A DNA stretch of 64,000 nt from Byssothecium circinans (taxonomy: Eukaryota > Ascomycota > Dothideomycetes > Pleosporales > Massarinaceae): positions 233,539-297,538 of the forward strand of contig ML977030.1 in the NCBI GenBank assembly GCA_010015675.1. Direction: 5' to 3'. Positions 54,601-64,000 of the stretch are shown in pieces. Made by a program: the position numbers and the translations under genes. Below the pieces are notes generated by a model. That model was not told where the DNA came from. It did no database searches and worked only from the letters and a program-made list of their open reading frames with translations. Positions within the stretch are counted from its first letter, which is position 1. Each line of letters starts with the position of its first letter.

Positions 54601-57576
54601 TCGCCAAGACACTCCATCCCATCCCCAGCTCCTTCCTCATCTAGAACCCCGTTCCTCGATCCTCCAGCTACATATGTATCCAGCATGCACACACGCGACA
54701 GACAAACGACCAATCGCGCGTAATTTCTTTTGCCTTTTCCGTTTCCTTTTCCTTCTCCTTTCATTTTTTGGGCAGGCATATTACCCGCAGCATCGCCTAC
54801 CTAGGTATCACCTTTCGCTCTCTCTCGTATATCGATATTGTTTTTTCCGCGCTTCTCCGCGGGCTGGCTCATCTGTGCATGCAGTAGCCTACAGCAGGCA
54901 TGTATGCCTGTAGGTACGGATGGAATGAGGCGGTCGCTTTGGGGTCTTACCTGCATATTGTACTATATTATGTGTAGGGTCTACTCCGTATCAGCAGCCT
55001 CGGCTGACGTGTTCTGCCCCCCTGCAACAGGCCCAGCCCCAGTACCTGCAGCCTGCTTTCGGCTTGCCAGCGCACGCTACAGGATGTCGGGCATGAGCTA
55101 TTGGGCACGTGATGGTAAGGCGGTCCCGGGGGGAGAGCTTGAGGGAATGTCTGGTTTGGGCAGGTGCTGCATTTCTGCGTTGATGTGACTTTTCCCTCCC
55201 CCACCTCCCCCGTTATTTGGTAGTGTACACTCCGTATCAGGTTTAACGTACAATAGACTGTACGATTTTTAGGCTGGGGCTGGGTGCAGTATTCGAATAT
55301 CTGATCGGCACCGCGGTTCTGTATTACTACAATAAGATCTCCCTCAGCCAGCAAAGTCCACCTCCCGAGCTCAGTCTGCTCAACGTCACAGGCCTTCATC
55401 TCGACTCAACACAAGCCACGCTTGAGCAGCTAATAAAATACCATACCCACATAGGACATAAGACGGCAGATGTCACGCATCATCCGCCTCTCCCCCACCC
55501 ACCCTTATCTACAACTTCAACCACCAAGGACACCAAGACAAGACCAAACGCCTCCGCTCCCGTCTTTCCGTTTCAATTCTCACACCGACCACATCACCAC
55601 ACCCCCGTGGCAAAAGCGGCCCGCCCTAGCCGCGCTGTTATGAAGTGCTTACTCGATTCAAACTCAAACCACACAAACAGCAAGGGAAGACAAATGTCGG
55701 TCCTACTCGGCCGGTCTGATATTAAGGCTAGGGTATCTTTTGCGATGGTCCAGGGTGTGTGTACCCGTTTGCTGACTGGGTTTACTTGACTTGCATTGAT
55801 CGGTGTGATGTGATGTGATGTGAGCAGGCGGGCGGGCGGGCGGGCGGGCGGGTGAGCTGAGGTGGGAAATAAGATGAGATGAGATTGAGGGTGGGGATGG
55901 GGATGAGAGGAGGTGAGGTGAGGTGAGAATGCGGGCCGTTGCCGTTTGCCGTTGCTGTTGGGCTTGAGATTACTGTATCTTACAGGAGTATGGGTATGAG
56001 GACATGGTCCCGCCCTGTCCCCCGGAACTTCTGATATCGGCCGCCCCCTTACTCGCCTCGCGGGATGGTTATCTCGGATGTCGTGTATTGTGTGTGTTTT
56101 CTTTTTCTTGCAGCGGTGAGACATGCGGGAGAACGTGGCTGTGGTGATTAGTGAGTCGTGCAAGCGTCGTGCGTCTGTGGGGGTCGTGGCGATTGGCGAA
56201 GGATCGAAAGGGTGTGGGAGTGGGGGACGGCGTGTATTTGACTTTGGTGGTGGTGCTGGGGAGGAATGTACGAGGAGTTTAATCGTCGTGGGATGGGGAC
56301 CTGTGGGTCTGAAGGAAAGATGATTAGGTGAGAATGTGACGATGCTGACGACTATCTCTTACCGCAAGGTTGCGGACGGCATGGTTTGGGAAAAGCTTTG
56401 TGTTCAGTATACGGGTTTTTACCTCCTGGAGCGATAGGTTTCTTGGAACGTTCTGCATGAGGATTGTGGGCTGGAACGTGGTCCATTCCATGACACTCGT
56501 CATATCCTCCGTCCAGGTTGAGAAGGCTTATCCATTTACATTGTATAAAGCATGATAGAGTTCCTTCCGGCACTAGGATGAGCTAGGTGAAGCTATAATA
56601 GCCTTGTAAAATTATTCGAGAAGTCATGATTTCGGGGGTCAGAGCTGACTTGCTTTCGATATATTTATCATGAACCCTTTACTTTCTTCATTCCTTTTTG
56701 AACATGAACGGAAAGGAATATTACGAGTTCAGAAAACTACAAGGTGGTGGTAGGTGTATTTCATTACAGACGGCCTCTATTATATTGGCTTTGTTGAGAT
56801 GTGTATAAAATTTCTTCTATATTACAAATTACATCCTCAATCCCAAGTCCAACGAAATTTCAAACTGCCAAAAAGCTTAAATAATTTTCGCAATTGCGCG
56901 GATGCTCTCGCCTAAACCTTCTTTTCAGACCAGGCTCATTACATTCAAGACCAGTACCACCACTCCACTACAGTCACCTTAGGCTGGCGGCCTGTGGTCA
57001 TGGGGACTTCGACGCAGTTACTGGGTACCGAGAAGTTATGGGAGCAGGATTATTTAGGCACGCTGGTATACTGCGCGACATTGCTGAGTGAAGTTCGGTT
57101 AAGTCATAGAGCAGATATGTTGGTTGCGTTGGTTGAGGCAGTATAGAAAGCGTGTAGCGTCCAAGGGTTAGTGGTATAGAGGGAGTGGCTGGCTCAGGTA
57201 AGACACTCTATGTGGATTTCTCCCTGCATCCTTACGATTGTTCTTCCAAGGACTATCAGTCAATGACTTTGAGATACAAGAATCTGGGACACAACAGGAT
57301 ATTATCACCACGAAGTTTCTTTCTGCTTATATTAGAGCCTCTAAATCATTGCATCATTGATCTAACTCCACCCCATTGCAGTCATCTATGTATTTACAGA
57401 ATCTAAAGCCTCTGATAGCACTCTCAATTTCAAAACCATGCTCCTTCCTCCCAAGCTGATCCATCGTCGCCGTGTATTATAAGCATCATTAATAAAAAGA
57501 CCAGAAGCCTACCAACCTATTCCTCAGCTCAAGCTCGGGAATACGTATCTAGGTTCTTGCCACAGAACTCTTGCAT
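51602..57576. other. Six-kilobase upstream region of the bZIP gene, no supported gene
   Basis: Low-complexity sequence with (GGGC)n at about 55827-55853, TGATG runs near 55806-55822, GGTGA runs near 55913-55927 and polypyrimidine tracts. Open frames such as 53234-53746 plus lack domains and read like translated simple sequence. Probably promoter and long leader of the bZIP gene, possibly with upstream introns. Confidence 0.4.
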
Positions 57577-57779
57577 CTACCAACTCCCCACCCGACAAAC
57601 GCGACGGATGCGTAGGGGCTTCGTTGAAGTAGTCATCATGATCTGGTGAAGAAGCCCAGTTAGCATCATCATCACCTGACCCAGTGCAAGGTCGGTCCCA
57701 AGCATGCTCTGCCGGCTCCTCCTCGTTCTCTCAGCTATCACTATTTCTGAGGAGCTCTGACTGCGTGCTCGAGCCCCCG

Positions 57780-58180
57780 TCATTGCGGGCGATATCCGCC
57801 ATCCTCCCAATACCCATCCTCGTCGGAGACAGAAAGCCGAGCTTGACGCGCTTGAGATCTACGTTGGAAAGGGATCCGGCATGTACGACACGTGGACCTC
57901 GTCTCAAGCCACGTATTCACACACTCAGCATGGAAAACATGTCCGTACTGCCTCACCTGCGCAGCGCTGTCGTCGCCGTCGTTTGGACCATCACGAAGGG
58001 CCTGTTTATTCTGACGAAGCCTTGCGTTTCGGCGTCTTCTTTTGAGAGCCGGCACGAAGAGATTGTGGTTGTGGTGGGTGGTTGTTCGATGCAGGTGGTT
58101 TGATGTCGGTACCAGGGGTTGAGACAGATGGGGCATCGGGAGTCAGTGGTTCGGGTGTTGGTGTCTCGGAGGGGTGGTAA
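57780..58180 (-). pseudogene. RING-H2 pseudogene related to the 39944 gene
   Basis: On the minus strand one frame reads RCPICLNPWYR from 58138 and continues to LSKEDAETQGFVRINRPFVM, matching LSPAEAKAIGFTNI of the 39944 protein. It stops at a TGA near 57955. The second half of the RING is in another frame: QYGHVFHAEC, then VNTWLETRSTCRTCRIPF. The Cys before GHVFH is Tyr (TAC for TGC). A frameshift plus loss of a zinc ligand makes it a decayed paralogue. Intact relatives have about 220 aa. The long loop between ligands 2 and 3 is shared with the 39944 gene only. Confidence 0.65.
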
Positions 58181-59165
58181 TGTGAAGAGTATGTGGGGAG
58201 GGGAAGGGGGGATGGTGCGGGAAGAGTGGGTTGGCCATGCTGGTTGCTGAGGTGCGCGAGCAGAGTGGTGTGTGGCAGAGTTGAGTTGAAATAATTTGTG
58301 GGATTCCTAAGCTTTATACATTTTAGGGGGGGAAGGGGGGGCGAGGATAAAGCAAGCTAAAGGAGCGTGGATGGAGAGTTCATGTGATATCATACGTTAT
58401 TGTTTGTGTTTTACTGTACAGTTACGCATCACTAGGCCTTCGATAGACCTTTCCGATCATGGGATTCAGCGGGGCTCAATTTTGCAGCCTCTATTTTTTC
58501 TGTTAAGAAGAGAAGTACGTAATAATAGGAAGTTAGTTTCAATATCACCACTAAGATTCAAGGAGGAATAACATAGATGTAAGCGGAAGCTACGCCTAAG
58601 ATCAAAAGCTTGCAGTCTCTTTCCTCGTGCTAATCAGTTGTCGCCTACTACCTATGTTTCCTATTCGTGCATCCTAGGGAGAGTTACCCTTGTCAAATAC
58701 AAGCTTTTCTTTGGAACAGAGTTGATAGAGAATACATTCGCATATTGCCTAAAGGTAATACGGGCGTATACCATCCAATCATTTAAAGTTTTCATAATCA
58801 TATCAGATGACCCGGTGACGCGTCTTCCAGTACTATCGGCTTCATATAAAACCCCACGAGTTAAACCAGGTAGAAGGGATGAACATACAACATAATTTCA
58901 GTTGAGGAGAACGCAAGACGAGAAAGGATACCCACAAAACATAGCACCATAACAACTGCCTTACTGCACACTGTAACCATATCCGGACCACCACCGAAAA
59001 TCCACCTTCGAAAGCCTTCCTCTCCGTTCACTTAGGCCTATCCGTCGATATTACTGGCCTATAACATCTTGTGCTCTCCCGTGATGATGAACCGGGCTTG
59101 CTTATCACACACGACGTCAAGCGTATAGCTCAGACGCAGCCGCTTAGTTCGATACCGTATATCCC
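58181..59165. other. Intergenic region without supported gene
   Basis: Contains G-rich runs near 58325-58345 and otherwise stop-rich sequence. No RNA gene or repeat array is seen. Confidence 0.4.
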
Positions 59166-61431
59166 TCATCGCCTTGGTGAGATTTGGTAAGGTTGTTGAG
59201 GATGGTTGTACTCAGTTGTATGAGGAGGATAGCTGTGAGGTGCGGCATGGACGGCGCCGTTGTTGACGTTCGGGCCAGCCGGAGCATACGACGTGTTGCT
59301 TTGGGCTTGGGTGTGATGCTGACCGTGCTGTTGAGGCGAGTTCATGGATTGATGAGTAGAAGCAAGATTATGCTGTTGCTGTTGCTGTTGAGCCGCTTGC
59401 TTCTCCTCTTCCTCCTTTTCCTCCTTCTTCTTCCTCCTAAACAGCTTCAGCGGTATCACCGGAAACCTCACACGTTTCTGTTGCGGGACGTCGGGCCTGA
59501 CTTCCCCGTTTCCCTCGCTATTGTTGTGAGACTGAGGGTCGTGGGTATGTTGCGTATCGCCCATGCTGGGGTTCGTATGGTCCGGGCCGCCGGTGTTGTT
59601 ATTCACGTAATCGGGAGTGCCGCTGTCATGGTTCATATGGTCAGGAGTGCCGGTGTTGGTATTGACAGTGTCAGGACTACCGGAGTTCGGGTTACAATTG
59701 TCTAGTCCGCCGGAGTTGGTGTTTGGGTTCATTTGAGGGTCGCTGGCTGGATGAGAATCGCCCATATTCGGGTTGAGGTGGTCAGCACCGCCGCTGTTGT
59801 GATGATATATTTCGCCAGTGTTGAACTGCTGCGGTTGCTGTAGCTGACCATCACCCGAGTACGGCATATTGGAGTCAAACGGTTGCCCACTGTTCGGTTG
59901 ATGAGGTGCATTATTGTTCCAGTACTGAGGCTGGCCATTGTCTGGATTGGTCGTATCCGGTTTCCCATGATCTACGTTATTCGGTGATGTTTGAGGTGGC
60001 TTCATCGGCGGCATTGCCTGGAGTTGAAAGCACAAAGTCAGCAAAGCTCATCCAAGGAGGTGTTATTGTACGCTATCAGGTCCGCAGCAGCACACTGATG
60101 GAGCAACGTGTGTAACGCTGTGACTGGAAAGTACTTACCCATCCTGGATGCGTGTTCGTCGGCCACGGACTCGGGGGCACACTCTGCGTCTGCACATATG
60201 GCTGCTTGTAATCCATAACCTGCTGATCGGATCCGCTTGGTGCCCCTCCGTCCGGATTTGAAGGGTGCATGCCCTTGAAATACTTCCATGCAAAGTATGC
60301 GCCAGCACCTAGAAGGCCCAGAGCGAGCGGTACGCCAACACCAATCCCCGCTTTGGCACCGGTGGTGAGTCCCTCATCGTGCGCGTTGCCGAGTGTGCAA
60401 TTCACGAGTGGTATGGATGAATTCGTGCCGACGATGAACAGGGCGTTCCTTTGTTGAGCCTTGCCTTGGAACTTGAGCTGGAGATTGCCGTTCGAAGAAG
60501 TAGTGATGCGAAACTCCTTGGGTTTGGTGGTAGTAGACGCATCCACGGATGTCTTGTTGAGTTCCTTCCCGCTTGCATCCTGAGCTGTAACGTTGAGTTG
60601 ACCGGCTCCGACGCTTGCGATGGCGAAAGTTAGTATCTCTCCAGCTTCGGCCGCATACGTCAAGGTACTCGTTCCGTCCTGGCCGAGGACAAAGGCTACT
60701 GAGAGACCGTTGTATACCGTAGAAGCGTTCGAAGACGAAGGGTTGTCGTTGTGTGTTAGGCCATGCACGATCATGGAGTTGACAAAAGCGTTCTGCGCTA
60801 GTGCACCATTGATAGTCGCATACATGCCTCCAGTATTGATGATGGCGGAGAGCACATCCGCACTTTGGTATTGGTATCTGGAGGTCGTTAGGAAACCGAA
60901 GGAAACGCGGATGCCTTTCGATCCAGCATCGTTGATCGCAGTAACCAGTTTTGCCGGTGTGGAATCGGATCCATCAGTCAAGACAACGATGCCAGACCTG
61001 TCTTTTGTCGGCTCATGGCCACCTTTGGTGACTTCGCTGATACCACTATTTACCCCTCCGGCGATGTACGTCCCGCCTAATATTGTGATTTGGTCGAAGG
61101 CCTTGCTGGCGCCTGCTGGAGCACCGAGAGGATACAGAATGCGCGGGCTATCGTCAAACCCGATGACGGACACCAAGTCGGCGCTTTTACCTCCTTTGAG
61201 CCAATCGTTCACAGCTTTACCGGCTGCGATGCGTAACTTGTACGGATCAGAGGTAGACATGGAGCCGGATTCGTCGATGACTATGGCCATTTTGCGGCCG
61301 CCGTTGTTTGAGTTGGCTTGTAGATTCTTGCATTTTTCAAGACCGCGGCGTGTGATGGGATGGGAGTATGGATTCGCAGCAGAAAGAATCGCGAATAAAG
61401 ACAGCGATGTGAAGGGGAGCAGAAACCTCAT
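59166..61431 (-). CDS. Type I membrane protein with extracellular von Willebrand factor A domain
   Basis: Exon 1 61431-60139 and exon 2 60017-59166 join in phase 0 across a 121-base GTAAGT..TCCAG intron, giving 714 aa. A signal peptide (residues 1-19) is followed by a vWA domain with the metal-site motif VIDESGSMS (D53, S55, S57), GGTYIAGGV supplying the Thr and VLTDGSDS the second Asp. N-glycosylation sequons follow. One membrane helix lies at about 361-385, then a long cytoplasmic tail. The tail has five 10-residue repeats of the type NTGTPDHMNH, a basic LKLFRRKKKEEKEEEE stretch and a run of Gln. vWA domains bind protein ligands through a divalent metal, so a surface receptor or adhesin is likely. 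The ligand is unknown. Confidence 0.85.
59571..59720 (-). repeat. 30-base minisatellite in the vWA tail
   Basis: Five consecutive 30-base units from 59571 to 59720 keep a TCxGGxxyGCCGG-like core and encode ten-residue Asn/Gly/Pro/Asp repeats. The frame is kept throughout, so repeat number could vary between strains without breaking the gene. Confidence 0.75.
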
Positions 61432-62506
61432 TTTGGAGATGTGTCACTTGAGGAGTGGAACATGGCCAGGCTGAACTTGGGGATACCAAGCTAAAATGCT
61501 TCTTCGAAAGCCCGACCATTTTGATCAGCCGCACCGCGACAACATCTAGAACGTACACCGGGCCTTCGCCATAGAGGAGAGCAGAGGCATGTATCCCAGC
61601 TCGTGGTGGTAGTTCTTCGTATCCGGGGTCTACTTGGACGTATCAGTTTGAGCTGAAGGTATAGCCCCTGCAGGGCCAAGCGAGCGTGGCTGTTCTAATC
61701 GTGTTGACTGGTCTTCCACAAAACGTGGCACTTTGCCAAGTTCGGACTAGAGAGAAGGCAAGAATAGGAGAAACGAAAGACGGCAACTTCCTTTCAAATA
61801 ATTATCTTGTGGGCCTCCTCGCGCATTGTCGGCCAGCGATTCCCTAAGGTAGGGCTGAGGAATGAGTGACGCGATAGAGACGTCGGCAGATAGAGTTAAG
61901 AAAGCGAGATACAGGAATTATTCTCAGCCTTTAAACCAACCCGTCCAGATGCGACTTTCATGAGTTCTGATGGTTCAGCTAGAAGCCATTACTGTATGTG
62001 GTTAGTCTAACTACGACAGGCCAGCAACGGGACAAGGTAACAGGTAATTGGGTTTACTCCGGGTGATTGCGGATTCGTAGATAGGGAGACTCGTTGAACT
62101 CGAATTTTCGAAGAACTCTCACAATGTGGATTATATCTTCCGCCTATAAATATTAAAATTGATCAGCCTGATACAACCGGCGTGGAGTATCCCTATCGCG
62201 AGAGCTGATTTTACGCGACGCGTCGCCGGACCGCTCAGCCGCTCCCAACATGAATTTTCCATATCGCTATACCCTACACTGCCATTTCGAAACCCGGTTG
62301 CGCGCGTTTCTCCCAGAGGCGAACAGCTTTGAAGACGTTTCCCGCGATGTCGACCCGGATAGCCAGCATCGCGGGAATTTCGCCTGCTGCCCGAGCGGCG
62401 GTATAAGGTGATATGTATGCCAACGTCCCCGTGGCGCATCTAAGTGTAGGTTAGAAGGAAGATTTAAAGGAAGGTTTGAACAAAGTTCGGACGTCATTAT
62501 TCGAAA
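61432..62506. other. Divergent promoter region between the vWA and SMP-30 genes
   Basis: The genes on either side are transcribed outward, so both promoters lie here. Short frames only; no RNA gene recognised. Confidence 0.5.
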
Positions 62507-63768
62507 ATGGGGGCGACACTATCGAGGCTGTGGGGCGTTCTCACGTCGGTATTTGTGGGCGGCGGCGGAAAGAGCACCACCAACAGCCAGCACAAGGACG
62601 TCAACGCGAATCTCCCTAAATCCAACACGGCTGCGAAACCACCGACGCCATTGCCAGAGATGGGAAGCGTTAAGAAGTATGAGATCACTGAGGTTCGTTG
62701 TCATCTCACCTTACAATTGGGGGTTGAGGGGTAGCGCTGCCCCGCTGAAGTCATCGTCATCGCTTAGTATATGAGACGAGATGAACAGTAGCTAACACCT
62801 CACCCTCACAGCCATGGCTCAAGCTCGACTGCTCCCTCGGCGAAGCGCCCTTCTGGGAAGAAAAGACCAACTCGCTCCGCTTCCTCGACGTGGAAAAATG
62901 CCGCCTGCACTCCGTCTCTCTCGCCGAAGGCCCCTCGTCGCACAAAGTCGTAAAGCAACTCGACATATCCATGGGCTGCACCGCCGACATCGAAGGCAAT
63001 GAGAGCGAGTTCATCTTCGGCGGTAAATACGGCTATGGCATCTGCAACCGCGCAACGGGCGACTACCGCTGGATCAAGAAAGTGTGGTCTGAGGAAGAAG
63101 TCAAAGCAGGCAAACCTGCTAAGATGCGCGGCAATGATGGTGCTGTGGATTCACAGGGGAGGTTCTGGGTGGGTTTCATGTTCGATCCGCTTGTTGCCGA
63201 GTGGAATGATGAGGGCGCTGTGTTCAGATTGCATCCAGATGGCACGCTGGAGCGCCCGTTGGACAACATCACCATCCCGAATGGCACAACATGGAACAAG
63301 TACGACAACACCATGTTCTTTGCCGACAGCCCGTTCAAGACCATCTACCAGTTTGATTATGATGCGAAGACGGGCGCAGTGACGAACCGTCGGCCTTTCT
63401 TCGTCATGCCCGAAGACAACCGGTATGGCAAGGACGCGGTGCCGGACGGACACTGTATTGATGCGGAGGGGTACATGTGGACTGCGCTTCACGGCGGAGG
63501 CCACGTCCTGAGGGTCTCGCCAAAGGGTGAGATTGTAGCCGAGATCAAAGTCCCCACGCAGCAGCCAACCTGCCCGTGTTTCTGTGGTGAGGACTTGGTG
63601 ATTACGAGTGCGGGTGGATCTAGTGGGCCGGATGGAAAGGGCGTGGATGAGTTCGCGGGCAGTGTGTTCAAGATCAATGTTGGCGTAAGGGGTTTGAAGA
63701 GGTTCCGATTTAAAGGTGGCGCCGCTATTGAGGGCGGAAAGGTGGATGGGAAGGTTATCTCCGAGTAG
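62507..63768 (+). CDS. SMP-30/gluconolactonase-like beta-propeller hydrolase
   Basis: Exon 1 ends at 62692 and exon 2 runs 62812-63768, joined in phase 0 across a 119-base intron with ACAG acceptor. From ATG 62507 the protein is 380 aa. From the inner ATG 62660 (MGSVKKYEITE) it is 329 aa, closer to the usual family length. The propeller shows PWLKLDCSLGEAPFWEEK (metal-binding Glu), GNDGAVDSQGRFWVG, IPNGTTWNK and the DGHCIDAEGYMWTALHGGG segment with the catalytic/metal Asp and Asn region. These enzymes open lactones of sugars or related esters using a divalent metal. The longer N-terminus starts MGATLS, a possible myristoylation signal, so two starts could give membrane-bound and soluble forms. 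It ends ISE, with no peroxisomal signal. Confidence 0.85.
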
Positions 63769-64000
63769 TGGTAGGCATGGCACTGATTAGATTCGGGAAA
63801 TCGACGGCGTTGAGATTCCCCGGCCACAGCTGATTAAAGACGCACTCCGTACAAGAGCACGCAATAATTTAGCCACCCACTTGAAAATCCGTAAATGCTT
63901 GACGCGCTGCAATATTAAATATATATATATTATAACGTATTCCACCACCGAGCGCGCCAGAATTTCTTGGCAAGGAAAATCAAATAGTATTATCTTAATA
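63769..64000. other. 3-prime flank, no gene seen
   Basis: AT-rich with a TA-dinucleotide run near 63917-63931. The window ends without another recognisable frame. Confidence 0.4.

Noticed and set aside
62131..62497. Minus-strand frames in the vWA/SMP-30 divergent promoter region
   Set aside because: Short, overlapping each other in two frames, with no domain; promoter sequence is the better reading.

Overview
The window reads as nuclear DNA of a filamentous ascomycete (Pezizomycotina, probably Dothideomycetes; the class is inference). Genes stand singly, each with its own spacing. Introns are short (50 to 138 bases) with GT..AG ends and CTGAC/CTGAT-like branch sites. Recognisable families are fungal: Rcf1/HIG1, a DUF1746 protein, a bZIP factor, a vWA membrane protein, and a fungal Helitron-type helicase remnant. 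Start codons were chosen as ATG. Several long open frames begin only at GTG or TTG, and these were trimmed or flagged.

Layout. 1.5-2.5 kb: secreted isochorismatase-fold hydrolase. 2.8-3.8 kb: decayed dicarboxylate/amino-acid:cation symporter. 4.2-12.1 kb: seven RING-finger genes in a row, all on the minus strand, with no other gene between them. 12.7-19.0 kb: three more RING genes on the plus strand, one with its zinc ligands apparently split over about 450 residues. 19.0-26.3 kb: small orphan genes, some frame-broken, plus another RING gene. 26.6-30.7 kb: one large minus-strand gene that joins a seven-helix membrane region to a caspase-fold domain through a 65-base intron. The catalytic His of the caspase fold is replaced by Tyr. 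31.3-33.2 kb: Helitron/PIF1-type helicase remnant split by a roughly 1 kb insertion with a perfect 12-base target duplication. 33.6-40.6 kb: three further RING genes, including one with a triplicated Cys-rich repeat and one with a repeat-built coiled coil. A satellite of 8-base units containing an assembly gap lies among them.

From 41.6 kb the content changes to conserved genes: RCF1, a DUF1746 (Dsc4-like) membrane protein, a bZIP factor between two long simple-sequence intergenic regions, a RING pseudogene related to the 39.9 kb gene, a vWA-domain type I membrane protein, and an SMP-30/gluconolactonase-like enzyme.

Taken together, 4-41 kb looks like a lineage-specific island: 14 intact RING-type genes plus one pseudogene elsewhere in the window, orphan genes, a membrane-tethered pseudo-caspase and transposon debris. 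Most of the RING proteins share a C-P-x-C-x3-[W/L/F]-[F/Y] ending, so local duplication and divergence is likely. Predicted E3 ligases next to a caspase-fold sensor-like protein could reflect a self/non-self or cell-death pathway. That is a hypothesis, not something the sequence proves.
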